17,461 nt of DNA, taken from UBA4292 sp964648695. GTDB taxonomy: Bacteria; Bacillota; Clostridia; Lachnospirales; Lachnospiraceae. The first letter of the stretch is position 1, and each line of letters begins with the position of its first letter. Position numbers and translations under genes: made by a program. The notes beneath the pieces were generated by a model. It did no database searches, had not been told where the DNA came from, and was given only the letters and a program-made list of their open reading frames with translations. This document shows positions 1 to 7,081 of this stretch, in pieces. The stretch lies in contig CAZYLH010000025.1 in the NCBI GenBank assembly GCA_964648695.1, forward strand, positions 1 to 17,461. The letters are read 5' to 3'.

Positions 1-55
1 AAAGCAAAGATTTTCTGATCTTTTTTTTGCGAAAAGTTTTTATTCTTCAGAGCTG
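1..55. repeat. Left copy of 55-bp terminal inverted repeat
   Basis: Bases 1-55 are the exact reverse complement of 17407-17461, and the match stops abruptly at base 56. The copy contains a small AT-rich stem (6-11 with 18-23) followed by a T run, so it could be the tail of a weak terminator. The exact 55-base length at both contig ends fits a de Bruijn graph overlap (k=55) at a genomic repeat. From 56 to 111 I see no gene. Confidence 0.9.
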
Positions 56-111
56 GAGCTTTTTTGCGCGGTGAAATGTTAGCAGAAGCTGTAAAAATTA
101 ATATTTTTTGC

Positions 112-140
112 TTGCTTTTTCTTAGGGGATGTGTTAAAAT
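112..140 (+). promoter_or_regulatory. Sigma-A promoter of rpsF-ssb-rpsR
   Basis: A -35 element TTGCTT (112-117) is separated by 17 bases from a -10 element TAAAAT (135-140), which is preceded by TGT, an extended -10. Transcription would start near 147, giving a leader of about 68 nt before rpsF. Confidence 0.65.
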
Positions 141-163
141 CGTTGTTCGTGATATAGTATCAA

Positions 164-196
164 GCCTTGCTCCCCGCCAGACGGGGGGCCGGAGAC
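164..196 (+). ncRNA. Probable S6:S18-binding leader of rpsF
   Basis: A stem forms between 170-176 and 182-188 with the loop at 177-181. The 3' side then carries CCG (189-191), followed by a second short stem pairing 166-168 with 192-194. A hairpin with a CCG bulge just upstream of rpsF is the known bacterial S6:S18 autoregulatory element, which mimics the 16S rRNA site of the S6-S18 pair. Both partners are in this operon. The fold was drawn by hand and not scored against the Rfam model. Confidence 0.55.
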
Positions 197-214
197 CAAA
201 AGGAGGAAAGACGC

Positions 215-502
215 ATGAACAAGTATGAATTAGTAGTTGTTTTAAGCGCAAAGCTCGAAGATGAGGAGAGAGCGGCAGCTCTGGAGAAGGTTCAGGGCTA
301 CATTACACGTTTCGGCGGTACTGTAGAAAATGTGGATGACTGGGGCAAGAAGAGACTTGCATATGAGATCCAGAAGTCCAAGGAGGCCTTCTACTACATC
401 GTAAACTTCGAGTCGGCATCAGACTGTCCTGCGCAGGTGGAAGAACATATCCGTCTGATGGAGTCTGTTGTTCGTTTCCTTTGCGTAAAGAAGGAAGCCT
501 AA
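215..502 (+). CDS. rpsF: 30S ribosomal protein S6
   Basis: This encodes 95 residues, the usual size for bacterial S6, which binds S18 in the platform of the 30S subunit. The family signature around residues 42-52 (DWGKKRLAYEI) is clear, and the protein keeps the beta-alpha-beta pattern with a conserved end (SVVRFLCVKKE). I chose the ATG at 215 because AGGAGG lies at 201-206. An in-frame TTG at 167 would add 16 non-homologous residues and begin inside the leader hairpin. It is the first gene of rpsF-ssb-rpsR, a conserved order in Firmicutes, and is probably controlled by the preceding S6:S18 leader. Confidence 0.97.
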   Translation: MNKYELVVVLSAKLEDEERAAALEKVQGYITRFGGTVENVDDWGKKRLAYEIQKSKEAFYYIVNFESASDCPAQVEEHIRLMESVVRFLCVKKEA

Positions 503-583
503 TCGGGTTCACGAGCAGATTGGCCCGTGACCGTTGCGGGCATGCATTTGCGGCATAGGTAGGCTATGCAGATAGGAGAATGA

Positions 584-1075
584 ATGAATAAAGTTATTTT
601 GATGGGGAGACTCACCAGAGATCCGCTTGTAAGCTATTCACAGGGAGAGCGTTCCACGGCAGTTGCCAGATTTACAGTGGCGGTGGATCGTCGATTTGTC
701 AGAAGAGATGCGAATAACCCAGAGCAGCAGACGGCGGACTTTATTCAATGTGTAGCTTTTGGCAAAACAGGAGAGTTTGCTGAAAAATATCTGCGTCAGG
801 GAACGAAGGTCACCCTTTGTGGCCGCATTCAGACCGGCAGCTACACAAACAAAGAAGGACAGCGGGTCTATACGACTGATGTTATCGTGGAAGACATAGA
901 ATTTGCGGAGAGCAAGGCTGCTTCCTCTGGGGGCAGTGGTTATGCGCCAAACGGCGGTAATTATGGAGACCGTGATTTTATGCAGGCAGGAAGACCTGAG
1001 CCTGAGACAGCATCAGTTGACGGTTTTATGAACATTCCGGACGGTGTGGAAGATGAGGGCCTGCCGTTCAATTAA
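584..1075 (+). CDS. ssb: Single-stranded DNA-binding protein
   Basis: This encodes 163 residues. The N-terminal OB fold (about 1-107) starts with the typical MNKVILMGRLTRDP and contains the FIQCVAFGKTGEFAEKYLRQG and GRIQTGSYTNKEG segments. It is followed by a Gly/Asn-rich flexible linker and an acidic tip ending DEGLPFN. The acidic tip recruits replication and repair partners; here one Asn follows the usual terminal Phe. The protein coats single-stranded DNA as a tetramer. AGGAG at 574-578 precedes the ATG at 584. A short hairpin (553-558 with 564-569) sits just upstream of the ribosome binding site. It lies between the genes for the S6-S18 pair, the common Firmicutes arrangement. Confidence 0.97.
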   Translation: MNKVILMGRLTRDPLVSYSQGERSTAVARFTVAVDRRFVRRDANNPEQQTADFIQCVAFGKTGEFAEKYLRQGTKVTLCGRIQTGSYTNKEGQRVYTTDVIVEDIEFAESKAASSGGSGYAPNGGNYGDRDFMQAGRPEPETASVDGFMNIPDGVEDEGLPFN

Positions 1076-1126
1076 AGGAGACATGTTAAACACGCGGCGG
1101 CGTGCCGTGTGCGGAAGGAGGCAAAT

Positions 1127-1387
1127 ATGGCATTCAATAAGGCTGATAAGGCAGATGCTTCTAAGTTTAAGAGAGGCGTCCGCAGAAAGAAGAAGGTATG
1201 CGTGTTCTGTGGCGCAGACAATGTGATTGATTACAAAGATGCGGCAAAGCTTAAGAGATATATCTCTGAAAGAGGCAAGATTCTTCCAAGAAGAATCACA
1301 GGAACCTGCGCTAAGCATCAGAGAGCGTTGACTGTCGCAATCAAGAGAGCGCGTCATATCGCACTGTTGCCCTACACTGTAGAGTAA
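1127..1387 (+). CDS. rpsR: 30S ribosomal protein S18, zinc-binding type
   Basis: This encodes 86 residues. The core matches S18 (YKDAAKLKRYISERGKI then RRITGTCAKHQRAL). Cys25-x2-Cys28 together with Cys61-x2-His64 form a likely zinc site, so this is the 'C+' form of S18; many bacteria carry a C- form without these residues. S18 pairs with S6 on the 30S platform. The start at 1127 is set by AAGGAGG at 1115-1121; an upstream ATG at 1109 would lie before that site and add six residues. It is the last gene of the operon, with a strong terminator 17 bases after the stop. Confidence 0.97.
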   Translation: MAFNKADKADASKFKRGVRRKKKVCVFCGADNVIDYKDAAKLKRYISERGKILPRRITGTCAKHQRALTVAIKRARHIALLPYTVE

Positions 1388-1403
1388 GATAAGTCATTTA
1401 GGT

Positions 1404-1435
1404 AAAAGCTGCCACGAAAGTGGCAGCTTTTGTTT
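1404..1435 (+). terminator. Rho-independent terminator after rpsR
   Basis: A perfect 12-bp stem (1404-1415 with 1420-1431), closed by a GAAA loop, ends in a T-rich stretch to 1435. This separates the ribosomal operon from gdpP. Confidence 0.95.
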
Positions 1436-1440
1436 GATTA

Positions 1441-1469
1441 TTGCAAATAAAGGAGAATCGTGCTATTAT
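1441..1469 (+). promoter_or_regulatory. Sigma-A promoter of gdpP-rplI-dnaB
   Basis: TTGCAA (1441-1446), a 17-base spacer and TATTAT (1464-1469) preceded by TGC, an extended -10. It directly follows the rpsR terminator. The start would be near 1476, leaving a leader of about 57 nt with no clear structure. Confidence 0.75.
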
Positions 1470-1532
1470 AAGGGGCGCATGTTGGTGTGCATAAATGTTT
1501 TGCTTCTGTGAGTCTGGAGAGGAGATCTGTAG

Positions 1533-3578
1533 ATGAAGGAACAGAGGAAAAAGAGAGTATCACTTCGGGTATACCTAAAATGGCCGATTTGGATGAGCGT
1601 GGCGGTCGTTTTGATGGTCCCGCTGATGTTTGCGTTAGGACTTGAGGCAGGAATTGCGGCGGCTTCTTTTGCGCTGCTTTATCTGATTGGGGCAATTTAT
1701 TTTTACTTTTATTATCGCAATCACTTGTCAAAGGATCTGGTAAGCTTTGCCTCGGAGTATGCGCAGGTACAAAAAGGTATACTGCATGAGCTTGAGGTGC
1801 CCTACGGCCTTTGTGATGAGCGGGGAAAGATTCTCTGGTATAACCGTGCAATGAAAAAAGCCGTAGGAAAGAAAATCCTTAACGAGGAGCTTTTGCACAA
1901 TATTTTTCCGAATGTGACAAAAAAGGCATATGACACGGGGAAAGAGCCATGGGTAACGCATGTGCTCCACCAGGGAAGAAATTATCAGCTTAATCTCAAG
2001 AAGCTGGATTTTTCCGGCATATTGCAAAGTATAAGCGCAGAAAAGCAGCTAAATCCCGCCGCAGCCATCTACGCGCTTCAGCTATATGATGAGACAGAGA
2101 TCCTTCGCTGTCAGAAAGAGCTGCAGGATAATCAGCTGGTTGCGGGGCTTATTTACATGGACAATTATGAGGAAGCCCTAGAGGCCTTAGAGGATGTGAG
2201 AAAATCACTCCTCATCGCCCTGGTTGACAGAAAAATCACCCAGTATTTTAGTAGATATCAGTGTATCATAAAGAAGCTGGAAAAAGACAAATATCTGTTT
2301 GTTGTGGCATGGAAATATTTGGAGGACATGCGAAACAGAAAATTCTCTCTCTTAGAGGAGGCAAAGGCAGTCAATATAGGCAACGACATGGCGATCACTG
2401 TCAGCATCGGCATAGGAATCCACGGAGACAGCTTTGCCCAGAATTATGAGTACGCCCGCATAGCGATGGATTTAGCACTCGGCAGGGGCGGAGACCAGGT
2501 GGTTTTAAAGGATCGCAATAACGTGGAATACTTTGGCGGCAAATCCCATTCTGTGGAGAAGACCACGCGTGTGAAGGCGCGGGTGAAGGCCCATGCTCTC
2601 AGGGAGCTAATCGAGAGCAAGGATAAGGTGCTGATTATGGGACATCACCTAAGCGATGTGGACAGTATCGGCGCGGCTATCGGGGTCTACAGGGCAGCTA
2701 ACATTTCTGGAAAGAAGGCGCATATCGTATTGGATACGATTATCGGTTCGATAAAGCCGCTGATAGAGCGCTTTAAGGAGAGCGCTGACTATGATGAGGA
2801 CTTGTTTATAAGCTGCGAACGGGCGAGGGAATTGCTAAATGATCATACCGTCGTGGTTGTGGTGGATGTGAATCGTCCAAATCTGACGGAGTGCCCGGAG
2901 CTTTTAAAGAAGGCAAAACATGTAGTCATATTAGATCATCACCGCCAGACCAGCGAGAGGATTGAGAATGCAGTGCTATCCTACGTAGAGCCATACGCCA
3001 GCTCAGCCTGTGAGATGGTGGCGGAGATCCTTCAATATTACGAGGATGGTATCCGCATTAACAGTCTGGAGGCAGACGCCATGTATGCCGGCATAGTTAT
3101 CGACACGGATCATTTTAAGAGCAAGACAGGCATTAGAACCTTTGAGGCTGCAGCCTTCTTAAGAAGAAACGGCGCCGATGTGACGAGGGTGCGAAAGATG
3201 TTTAGGGAGGATATGCAGGATTACAAGATTCGGGCGAGTGCTATCCATGAGGCCCAGATTTTTATGGACACCTTTGCCATCAGCTTTTGTGGCGGCGAGA
3301 GCATTGAGAGCATGAATGTGGTGGCGGCTCAGACAGCGAATGAGCTTCTAAATATCAGAGGTATCCAGGCAAGCTTTGTCTTAGCGGAGTTTGAGGACAA
3401 GATTTATATCAGTGCCCGCTCCATTGATGAAGTAAATGTTCAGGTTGTCATGGAAAAGCTCGGGGGCGGCGGCCATATGAGCATTGCAGGCGCACAGGTG
3501 TCTGGAAAAACACTTGATGAAGCAAAGCAGATGCTGATGGATACCATTGCCAAGATGAGAGAAAGCGGAGCGATCTAG
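1533..3578 (+). CDS. gdpP: Cyclic-di-AMP phosphodiesterase, GdpP family
   Basis: This 681-residue membrane enzyme hydrolyses c-di-AMP to pApA, setting the level of a messenger tied to potassium, osmotic and cell-wall balance. Two membrane segments (about 18-35 and 40-62) are followed by a degenerate PAS-like region (about 75-180). Next comes a GGDEF-like domain (about 200-330) with no GGDEF motif, as is normal in this family. The DHH phosphodiesterase domain shows GHHLSDVDSIG at 370-380, VVDVNRP near 443-449, LDHH at 467-470 and IDTDHF near 523-528. A DHHA1 domain ends with the GGGGHMSIAGA motif (644-654). Length and domain order match GdpP/YybT. AGAGGAG (1518-1524) supports the ATG at 1533. 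rplI follows after 15 bases, the order seen in many Firmicutes. Confidence 0.96.
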   Translation: MKEQRKKRVSLRVYLKWPIWMSVAVVLMVPLMFALGLEAGIAAASFALLYLIGAIYFYFYYRNHLSKDLVSFASEYAQVQKGILHELEVPYGLCDERGKILWYNRAMKKAVGKKILNEELLHNIFPNVTKKAYDTGKEPWVTHVLHQGRNYQLNLKKLDFSGILQSISAEKQLNPAAAIYALQLYDETEILRCQKELQDNQLVAGLIYMDNYEEALEALEDVRKSLLIALVDRKITQYFSRYQCIIKKLEKDKYLFVVAWKYLEDMRNRKFSLLEEAKAVNIGNDMAITVSIGIGIHGDSFAQNYEYARIAMDLALGRGGDQVVLKDRNNVEYFGGKSHSVEKTTRVKARVKAHALRELIESKDKVLIMGHHLSDVDSIGAAIGVYRAANISGKKAHIVLDTIIGSIKPLIERFKESADYDEDLFISCERARELLNDHTVVVVVDVNRPNLTECPELLKKAKHVVILDHHRQTSERIENAVLSYVEPYASSACEMVAEILQYYEDGIRINSLEADAMYAGIVIDTDHFKSKTGIRTFEAAAFLRRNGADVTRVRKMFREDMQDYKIRASAIHEAQIFMDTFAISFCGGESIESMNVVAAQTANELLNIRGIQASFVLAEFEDKIYISARSIDEVNVQVVMEKLGGGGHMSIAGAQVSGKTLDEAKQMLMDTIAKMRESGAI

Positions 3579-3593
3579 GCTTTAGGAGGAAAA

Positions 3594-4040
3594 ATGGAAG
3601 TAATTTTATTAGAGGATGTAAAATCAGTTGGAAAAAAAGGGGATAAGGTTAAGGTAAGCGACGGCTATGCCAGAAATATGCTTCTGCCCAAGAAGCTTGC
3701 GGTGACGGTGAACGCGAAGAGTTTAAACGACTTAAAGGTGCAAAAGCTACGCGAAGAAAAGGAGGCAAAGGAGAGGCTTGAGGCTGCTAAGGCGCTTAAA
3801 AGCCGGATTGAGGAAAAGCCTGTCACTGTAGCTGTAAAGACGGGTGAGGGCGGACGTATATTTGGTTCCGTATCCACAAAGGAAATTGCAGGCGCGGTAG
3901 AAAAGCAGTTAGGATTTACATTTGATAAGAAAAAGATGCAGCTAGATGAGCCTATCAAGTCCCTTGGGACGGTTATTATTCCGGTAAAGCTGCACAAGGA
4001 CGTCACAGCAAAGCTTACGGTAAAGGTTACTGAGGGCTAA
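3594..4040 (+). CDS. rplI: 50S ribosomal protein L9
   Basis: This encodes 148 residues, the normal length. The N-terminal rRNA-binding domain (1-52) includes the L9 signature GKKGDKVKVSDGYARNMLLP, then a long charged helix (about 45-75) and the C-terminal domain (about 76-148). L9 sits at the base of the L1 stalk and helps keep the reading frame. AGGAGGA at 3584-3590 lies just ahead of the ATG. It is 15 bases after gdpP and 9 bases before dnaB, so the three are almost certainly one transcript. Confidence 0.98.
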   Translation: MEVILLEDVKSVGKKGDKVKVSDGYARNMLLPKKLAVTVNAKSLNDLKVQKLREEKEAKERLEAAKALKSRIEEKPVTVAVKTGEGGRIFGSVSTKEIAGAVEKQLGFTFDKKKMQLDEPIKSLGTVIIPVKLHKDVTAKLTVKVTEG

Positions 4041-4049
4041 GGAGTAGCT

Positions 4050-5399
4050 ATGGAGGAACAGCTTATCAAACGGGTAATGCCTCACGATGCGGAGGCGGAG
4101 CAGGCCGTTATTAGCTCAATGCTGATGGACAGGGACGCCATTGTGGCGGTGATGGACATCATCACAGCACAGGATTTTTATCATCAGCAGTACGGAGTTG
4201 TCTTTGAGGCGATGACAGAGCTTTTCAATGAAGGAAAACCTGTGGATATGGTGACGCTTTTGACACGCCTTAGAGAAAAGGATGTTCCGCCCGAGATAGG
4301 GTCGCTCGATTTCCTGCGGAGCTTTTTGAGCTCAGTGCCCATATCATCAAACGCCAAATATTATGCGAATATCGTCTACGAAAAAGCCATGCTGCGGCGT
4401 CTGATAAAGATGAACGAGGAGATTGCCAATACCTGTTATCTGGGAAGGGAAAAGCTGGAGGATATCTTAGGGGCGACGGAAAAGAGGGTATTTGACCTGC
4501 TCCAGAGCGGGAAAACGGGCACATTTACTCCCATTGATGAGGTTATGTCAAATGTGATTGACACTATTGACAGAGCGTCAAGGAGCGCGAGCTCTGTAAC
4601 GGGTCTTGCCACTGGCTTTGCGGATTTGGATATAAAAACCTCCGGACTTCAAAAGTCCGATCTAATTCTGATAGCAGCCCGTCCTTCCATGGGAAAGACG
4701 GCTTTTGTGCTGAATTTAGCCCAGCATGTGGCGGTGCGCCATGCCCACACCACTGCGATTTTCAGCCTCGAGATGAGCAAGGAACAGCTGGTAAACCGAC
4801 TTCTATCAATGGAGTCAGGGGTGGAGAGCATGAAGCTCAGGAACGGAAAGCTTACGGAAAATGACTGGGCGGAGGTGGTTGAAAGCTCTGGCGTGATTGC
4901 ACAGTCCTCACTTGTCATTGACGATACGCCAGGTATCTCCATTGGAGAGCTTAGATCAAAGTGTAGAAAGCTGAAGTTAGAGAAAAAGCTGGAGTTGGTG
5001 ATTATCGATTATCTTCAGCTTATGAGTGGAAGTAACAGAAGAAGCGAGAGCAGACAGCAGGAGATATCTGATATATCAAGATCATTAAAGGCACTGGCTA
5101 GGGAAATTCAAACGCCTGTGATCGCGCTTTCGCAGCTTAGCCGTGCCTGTGAGACAAGGCCGGATCATCGGCCGATGCTTTCTGATTTGCGAGAATCAGG
5201 TGCCATTGAGCAGGATGCGGATGTGGTTATGTTCCTTTACAGAGATGATTATTATAATAAGGATACGGAGAAGAAAAATATAGCTGAGGTAATTCTTGCA
5301 AAACAGAGAAACGGTCCTATCGGTACCGTGGAGCTGGCATGGCTGCCGGATCGGACGAAGTTTGCAAATTTAGAGCCAGCGGGCAGGGCTCACCAGTAA
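4050..5399 (+). CDS. dnaB: Replicative DNA helicase
   Basis: This 449-residue hexameric helicase unwinds DNA at the replication fork. The N-terminal domain (about 8-110, starting PHDAEAEQAVISSML) contacts primase. After a linker comes the RecA-like motor: Walker A ARPSMGKT (210-217), a catalytic Glu in SLEMSKE (239-245), Walker B VIIDYLQL (317-324), and KQRNGPIG (418-425) with the probable arginine finger. No intein interrupts the motor. An AAGGAG overlapping the rplI stop region serves as ribosome binding site. It is the last gene of its operon. Confidence 0.98.
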   Translation: MEEQLIKRVMPHDAEAEQAVISSMLMDRDAIVAVMDIITAQDFYHQQYGVVFEAMTELFNEGKPVDMVTLLTRLREKDVPPEIGSLDFLRSFLSSVPISSNAKYYANIVYEKAMLRRLIKMNEEIANTCYLGREKLEDILGATEKRVFDLLQSGKTGTFTPIDEVMSNVIDTIDRASRSASSVTGLATGFADLDIKTSGLQKSDLILIAARPSMGKTAFVLNLAQHVAVRHAHTTAIFSLEMSKEQLVNRLLSMESGVESMKLRNGKLTENDWAEVVESSGVIAQSSLVIDDTPGISIGELRSKCRKLKLEKKLELVIIDYLQLMSGSNRRSESRQQEISDISRSLKALAREIQTPVIALSQLSRACETRPDHRPMLSDLRESGAIEQDADVVMFLYRDDYYNKDTEKKNIAEVILAKQRNGPIGTVELAWLPDRTKFANLEPAGRAHQ

Positions 5400-5407
5400 C
5401 GTAAAAT

Positions 5408-5445
5408 AAAAAAGGCAGGTTCGCGAAAATGAACCTGCCTTTTTT
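5408..5445. terminator. Bidirectional terminator between dnaB and ferredoxin
   Basis: A 15-bp stem (5408-5422 with 5431-5445) has A runs on its left and T runs on its right, so it can stop transcription from both strands. It lies between convergent dnaB (+) and the ferredoxin gene (-). Confidence 0.93.
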
Positions 5446-5465
5446 GGCTCTCTTTTACGGAGAGG

Positions 5466-5639
5466 TTATGCCTCCGGTGCAATTGCGCTAACAGGGCAAG
5501 CGCCAGCGCAGGCACCGCAATCGATGCATAAGCTCTTATCGATCTCAAACTGACCGTCTCCCATCGAGATTGCTCCTACGGGACATTGTCCCTCGCATGT
5601 ACCGCAGCAGATACATGCATCACTGATTACATATGCCAT
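5466..5639 (-). CDS. 2[4Fe-4S] ferredoxin
   Basis: This 57-residue protein is easily missed because of its length. Two CxxCxxCxxxCP motifs are intact: Cys9, 12, 15, 19 with Pro20, and Cys38, 41, 44, 48 with Pro49. Cys11 is an additional cysteine next to the first set. This is the classic clostridial bacterial-type ferredoxin, a cytosolic low-potential electron carrier. AAGGAGGA (complement of 5647-5654) supports the start. It lies 52 bases downstream of pflA on the same strand, with only a short hairpin between. It may therefore be co-transcribed and could supply the electron that reduces the PflA iron-sulfur cluster. That link is inference; it may equally serve other oxidoreductases. Confidence 0.95.
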   Translation of the reverse strand: MAYVISDACICCGTCEGQCPVGAISMGDGQFEIDKSLCIDCGACAGACPVSAIAPEA

Positions 5640-5671
5640 TTTAAAGTCCTCCTTGTATGTATTCAGACTAA

Positions 5672-5687
5672 ATCGGCAAAAGCCGAT
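5672..5687 (-). other. Short hairpin between pflA and ferredoxin
   Basis: A perfect 6-bp stem (5672-5677 with 5682-5687) and 4-base loop begins five bases after the pflA stop. On the minus strand it is followed only by TTTAGTC, a poor T tract. It may be a leaky terminator or a processing hairpin that lowers or decouples ferredoxin expression. Confidence 0.4.
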
Positions 5688-5691
5688 AAGC

Positions 5692-6474
5692 TTAACACTG
5701 ATTGTTATTTTCCTCTGCCTGTGCGTTTAGCTGGGCCTTTTTGGCCTTCCATGAGGAGAGGATTATCTCTCTTGCGTTGATTGCATCCTGGTTTGTCAGA
5801 GCGGGTACGCCGTCAAGCACATAGTCCATACCAAGCCTCTCGTATTTTGATATGCCCATGGTGTGATAGGGCAGAACGTCCAGAGCCTTGATATTGTGAA
5901 GCTCTGCAAGAAAAGCTCCAAGACGCTCTAAGGGCTCCTTTTCATAGGTGATGCCCGGAACGATGACGTGGCGGATCCACACAGGGAACTGCTTATCGCT
6001 TAAATAGCGGGCAAATGCTAAAATACCTGTGTTTGGCTGGCTTGTCAGCTTTTTGTGCTCCTCATTGTCGATATGCTTGATGTCAAGCATGATGAGATCT
6101 GTGGAGGCTAAAAGCCTGTCCAGCTTTTCCATAAAGGCAGGACTCTCGGCGTTAAAGACTATACCCGAGGTGTCAAGGCAGGTGTGTATGCCTTTTTCCT
6201 TTGCCTTTTCATAGAGCTCTATCAGAAAGTCCATCTGAAGCATGGGCTCGCCGCCAGTGGTTGTGAGCCCGCCGCCCTTATAGAATTCCTTGCATGAGTC
6301 ATACTCCGCAAGAAGATCCTCTGCGCTTCTAAGGGTTCCGCCGTTTACATCCCAAGTGTCCGGGTTATGACAATATTGGCATCTCATGGGACAGCCCTGA
6401 AAGAAAATAACAAATCTTGTTCCCGGTCCGTCCACAGTGCCAAAGGACTCTGTTGAGTGAATGCGTCCTAGCAT
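5692..6474 (-). CDS. pflA: Pyruvate formate-lyase activating enzyme
   Basis: This 260-residue radical-SAM enzyme uses S-adenosylmethionine and a [4Fe-4S] cluster to abstract hydrogen from the glycine of PFL, creating the glycyl radical. The cluster motif is Cys28-x3-Cys32-x2-Cys35 within FFQGCPMRCQYCHNPDTW. The SAM-contacting GGEP is at 74-77, and the opening IHSTESFGTVDGPGTR is typical of PFL activases. TAGGAG lies a few bases ahead of the ATG at 6474. The gene follows the separate glycyl-radical domain, its presumed substrate. The 88-base gap between them holds a strong hairpin (6509-6538), so activase dose may be set apart from the upstream genes. Confidence 0.97.
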   Translation of the reverse strand: MLGRIHSTESFGTVDGPGTRFVIFFQGCPMRCQYCHNPDTWDVNGGTLRSAEDLLAEYDSCKEFYKGGGLTTTGGEPMLQMDFLIELYEKAKEKGIHTCLDTSGIVFNAESPAFMEKLDRLLASTDLIMLDIKHIDNEEHKKLTSQPNTGILAFARYLSDKQFPVWIRHVIVPGITYEKEPLERLGAFLAELHNIKALDVLPYHTMGISKYERLGMDYVLDGVPALTNQDAINAREIILSSWKAKKAQLNAQAEENNNQC

Positions 6475-6508
6475 AAAATACTCCTAAAACAAAAGAGATA
6501 AATAAAGA

Positions 6509-6538
6509 CCATCCCCTGTCACAAGTGACAGAGGACGG
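6509..6538 (-). repeat. Intercistronic palindrome, REP-like or leaky terminator
   Basis: Bases 6509-6522 pair with 6525-6538 over 14 positions (two G-U pairs on the minus-strand transcript). The sense-strand T content after it (6508 down to 6490) is moderate and broken. The GTCAC/GTGAC core with flanking CCGTCC-type ends resembles palindromic repeats scattered in clostridial genomes, but I see only one copy here. It could partly terminate, stabilise or process the pfl mRNA ahead of pflA. Confidence 0.5.
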
Positions 6539-6562
6539 CAAATTACATTTAAATTGTGTCCA

Positions 6563-6805
6563 TTACAGAGCCTGATGGAAAGTACGTGAAATCACGTCGT
6601 CCTGCTGCTCTTTTGTCAATTTGATGAAGTTTACTGCGTAACCGGATACACGGATGGTCAGCTGAGGGTATTTCTCAGGATGAGCCTGTGCGTCCAGCAA
6701 TGTGTCTCTGTTGAGCACGTTTACATTAAGATGATAGCCGCCCTTCTCAGAATAGCCATCTAACAAACCGATTAAATTATCTACCTGTTGTGCACTGATT
6801 GCCAT
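6563..6805 (-). CDS. Free-standing glycyl-radical domain of pyruvate formate-lyase
   Basis: This encodes 80 residues matching the C-terminal domain of classical PFL. Residues 12-32 (LIGLLDGY, then HLNVNVLNR) and 44-50 (EKYPQLT) lead to RVSGYAV at 52-58, with Gly55 as the radical site. The end EQQDDVISRTFHQAL is also PFL-like. AAGGAGGT (complement of 6813-6820) sets the ATG at 6805; an upstream in-frame ATG would overlap the previous gene. It resembles GrcA/YfiD, the 'spare part' that restores oxygen-cleaved PFL. Here, however, the main PFL subunit in the same operon has no glycyl domain of its own, so this is probably an obligate subunit. Pairing with the 680-residue subunit is inferred from the operon and the exact complementarity of domains. 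Confidence 0.95.
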   Translation of the reverse strand: MAISAQQVDNLIGLLDGYSEKGGYHLNVNVLNRDTLLDAQAHPEKYPQLTIRVSGYAVNFIKLTKEQQDDVISRTFHQAL

Positions 6806-6833
6806 AATAGTTACCTCCTTTTTTGATAAAATT

Positions 6834-7049
6834 TTACTGATTGTCCTCGTCATGATCCATGCCATGCATCAGGGTGGGTGTCTCACAGGGCATGACCTTT
6901 GAACCGCAGGTGCTGCAGCCATATGTCTTTACATCCTTGGACTGCGCGTTTGGATCATTGACGTCCAGATTAACATGGCCACCGCCGGTAGCCATGAAAC
7001 CATCCAGCATTGCGACAATGTCATCTATATTTTTGTTTTTCTGATCCAT
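6834..7049 (-). CDS. Cys-rich paralogue of the glycyl-radical domain, lacking the glycyl loop
   Basis: This encodes 71 residues. Residues 8-32 (IDDIVAMLDGF, then GGGHVNLDVND) align with the first 32 residues of the neighbouring glycyl-radical subunit (LIGLLDGY, GGYHLNVNVLN). The RVSGYA loop is absent. In its place are Cys45-x2-Cys48 and Cys55, then an acidic His/Met-rich tail (MHGMDHDED). It has its own AGGAGG (complement of 7051-7060). It sits between the PFL catalytic subunit (32-base gap) and the glycyl subunit (28-base gap). It cannot carry a PFL-type radical. Possible roles are a cap that occupies the docking site, a redox or metal sensor, or an assembly or repair factor. I do not recognise a named family. 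Confidence 0.88.
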   Translation of the reverse strand: MDQKNKNIDDIVAMLDGFMATGGGHVNLDVNDPNAQSKDVKTYGCSTCGSKVMPCETPTLMHGMDHDEDNQ

Positions 7050-7081
7050 ATCTGCCTCCTAAATGACAAACGGGGAAAAAC

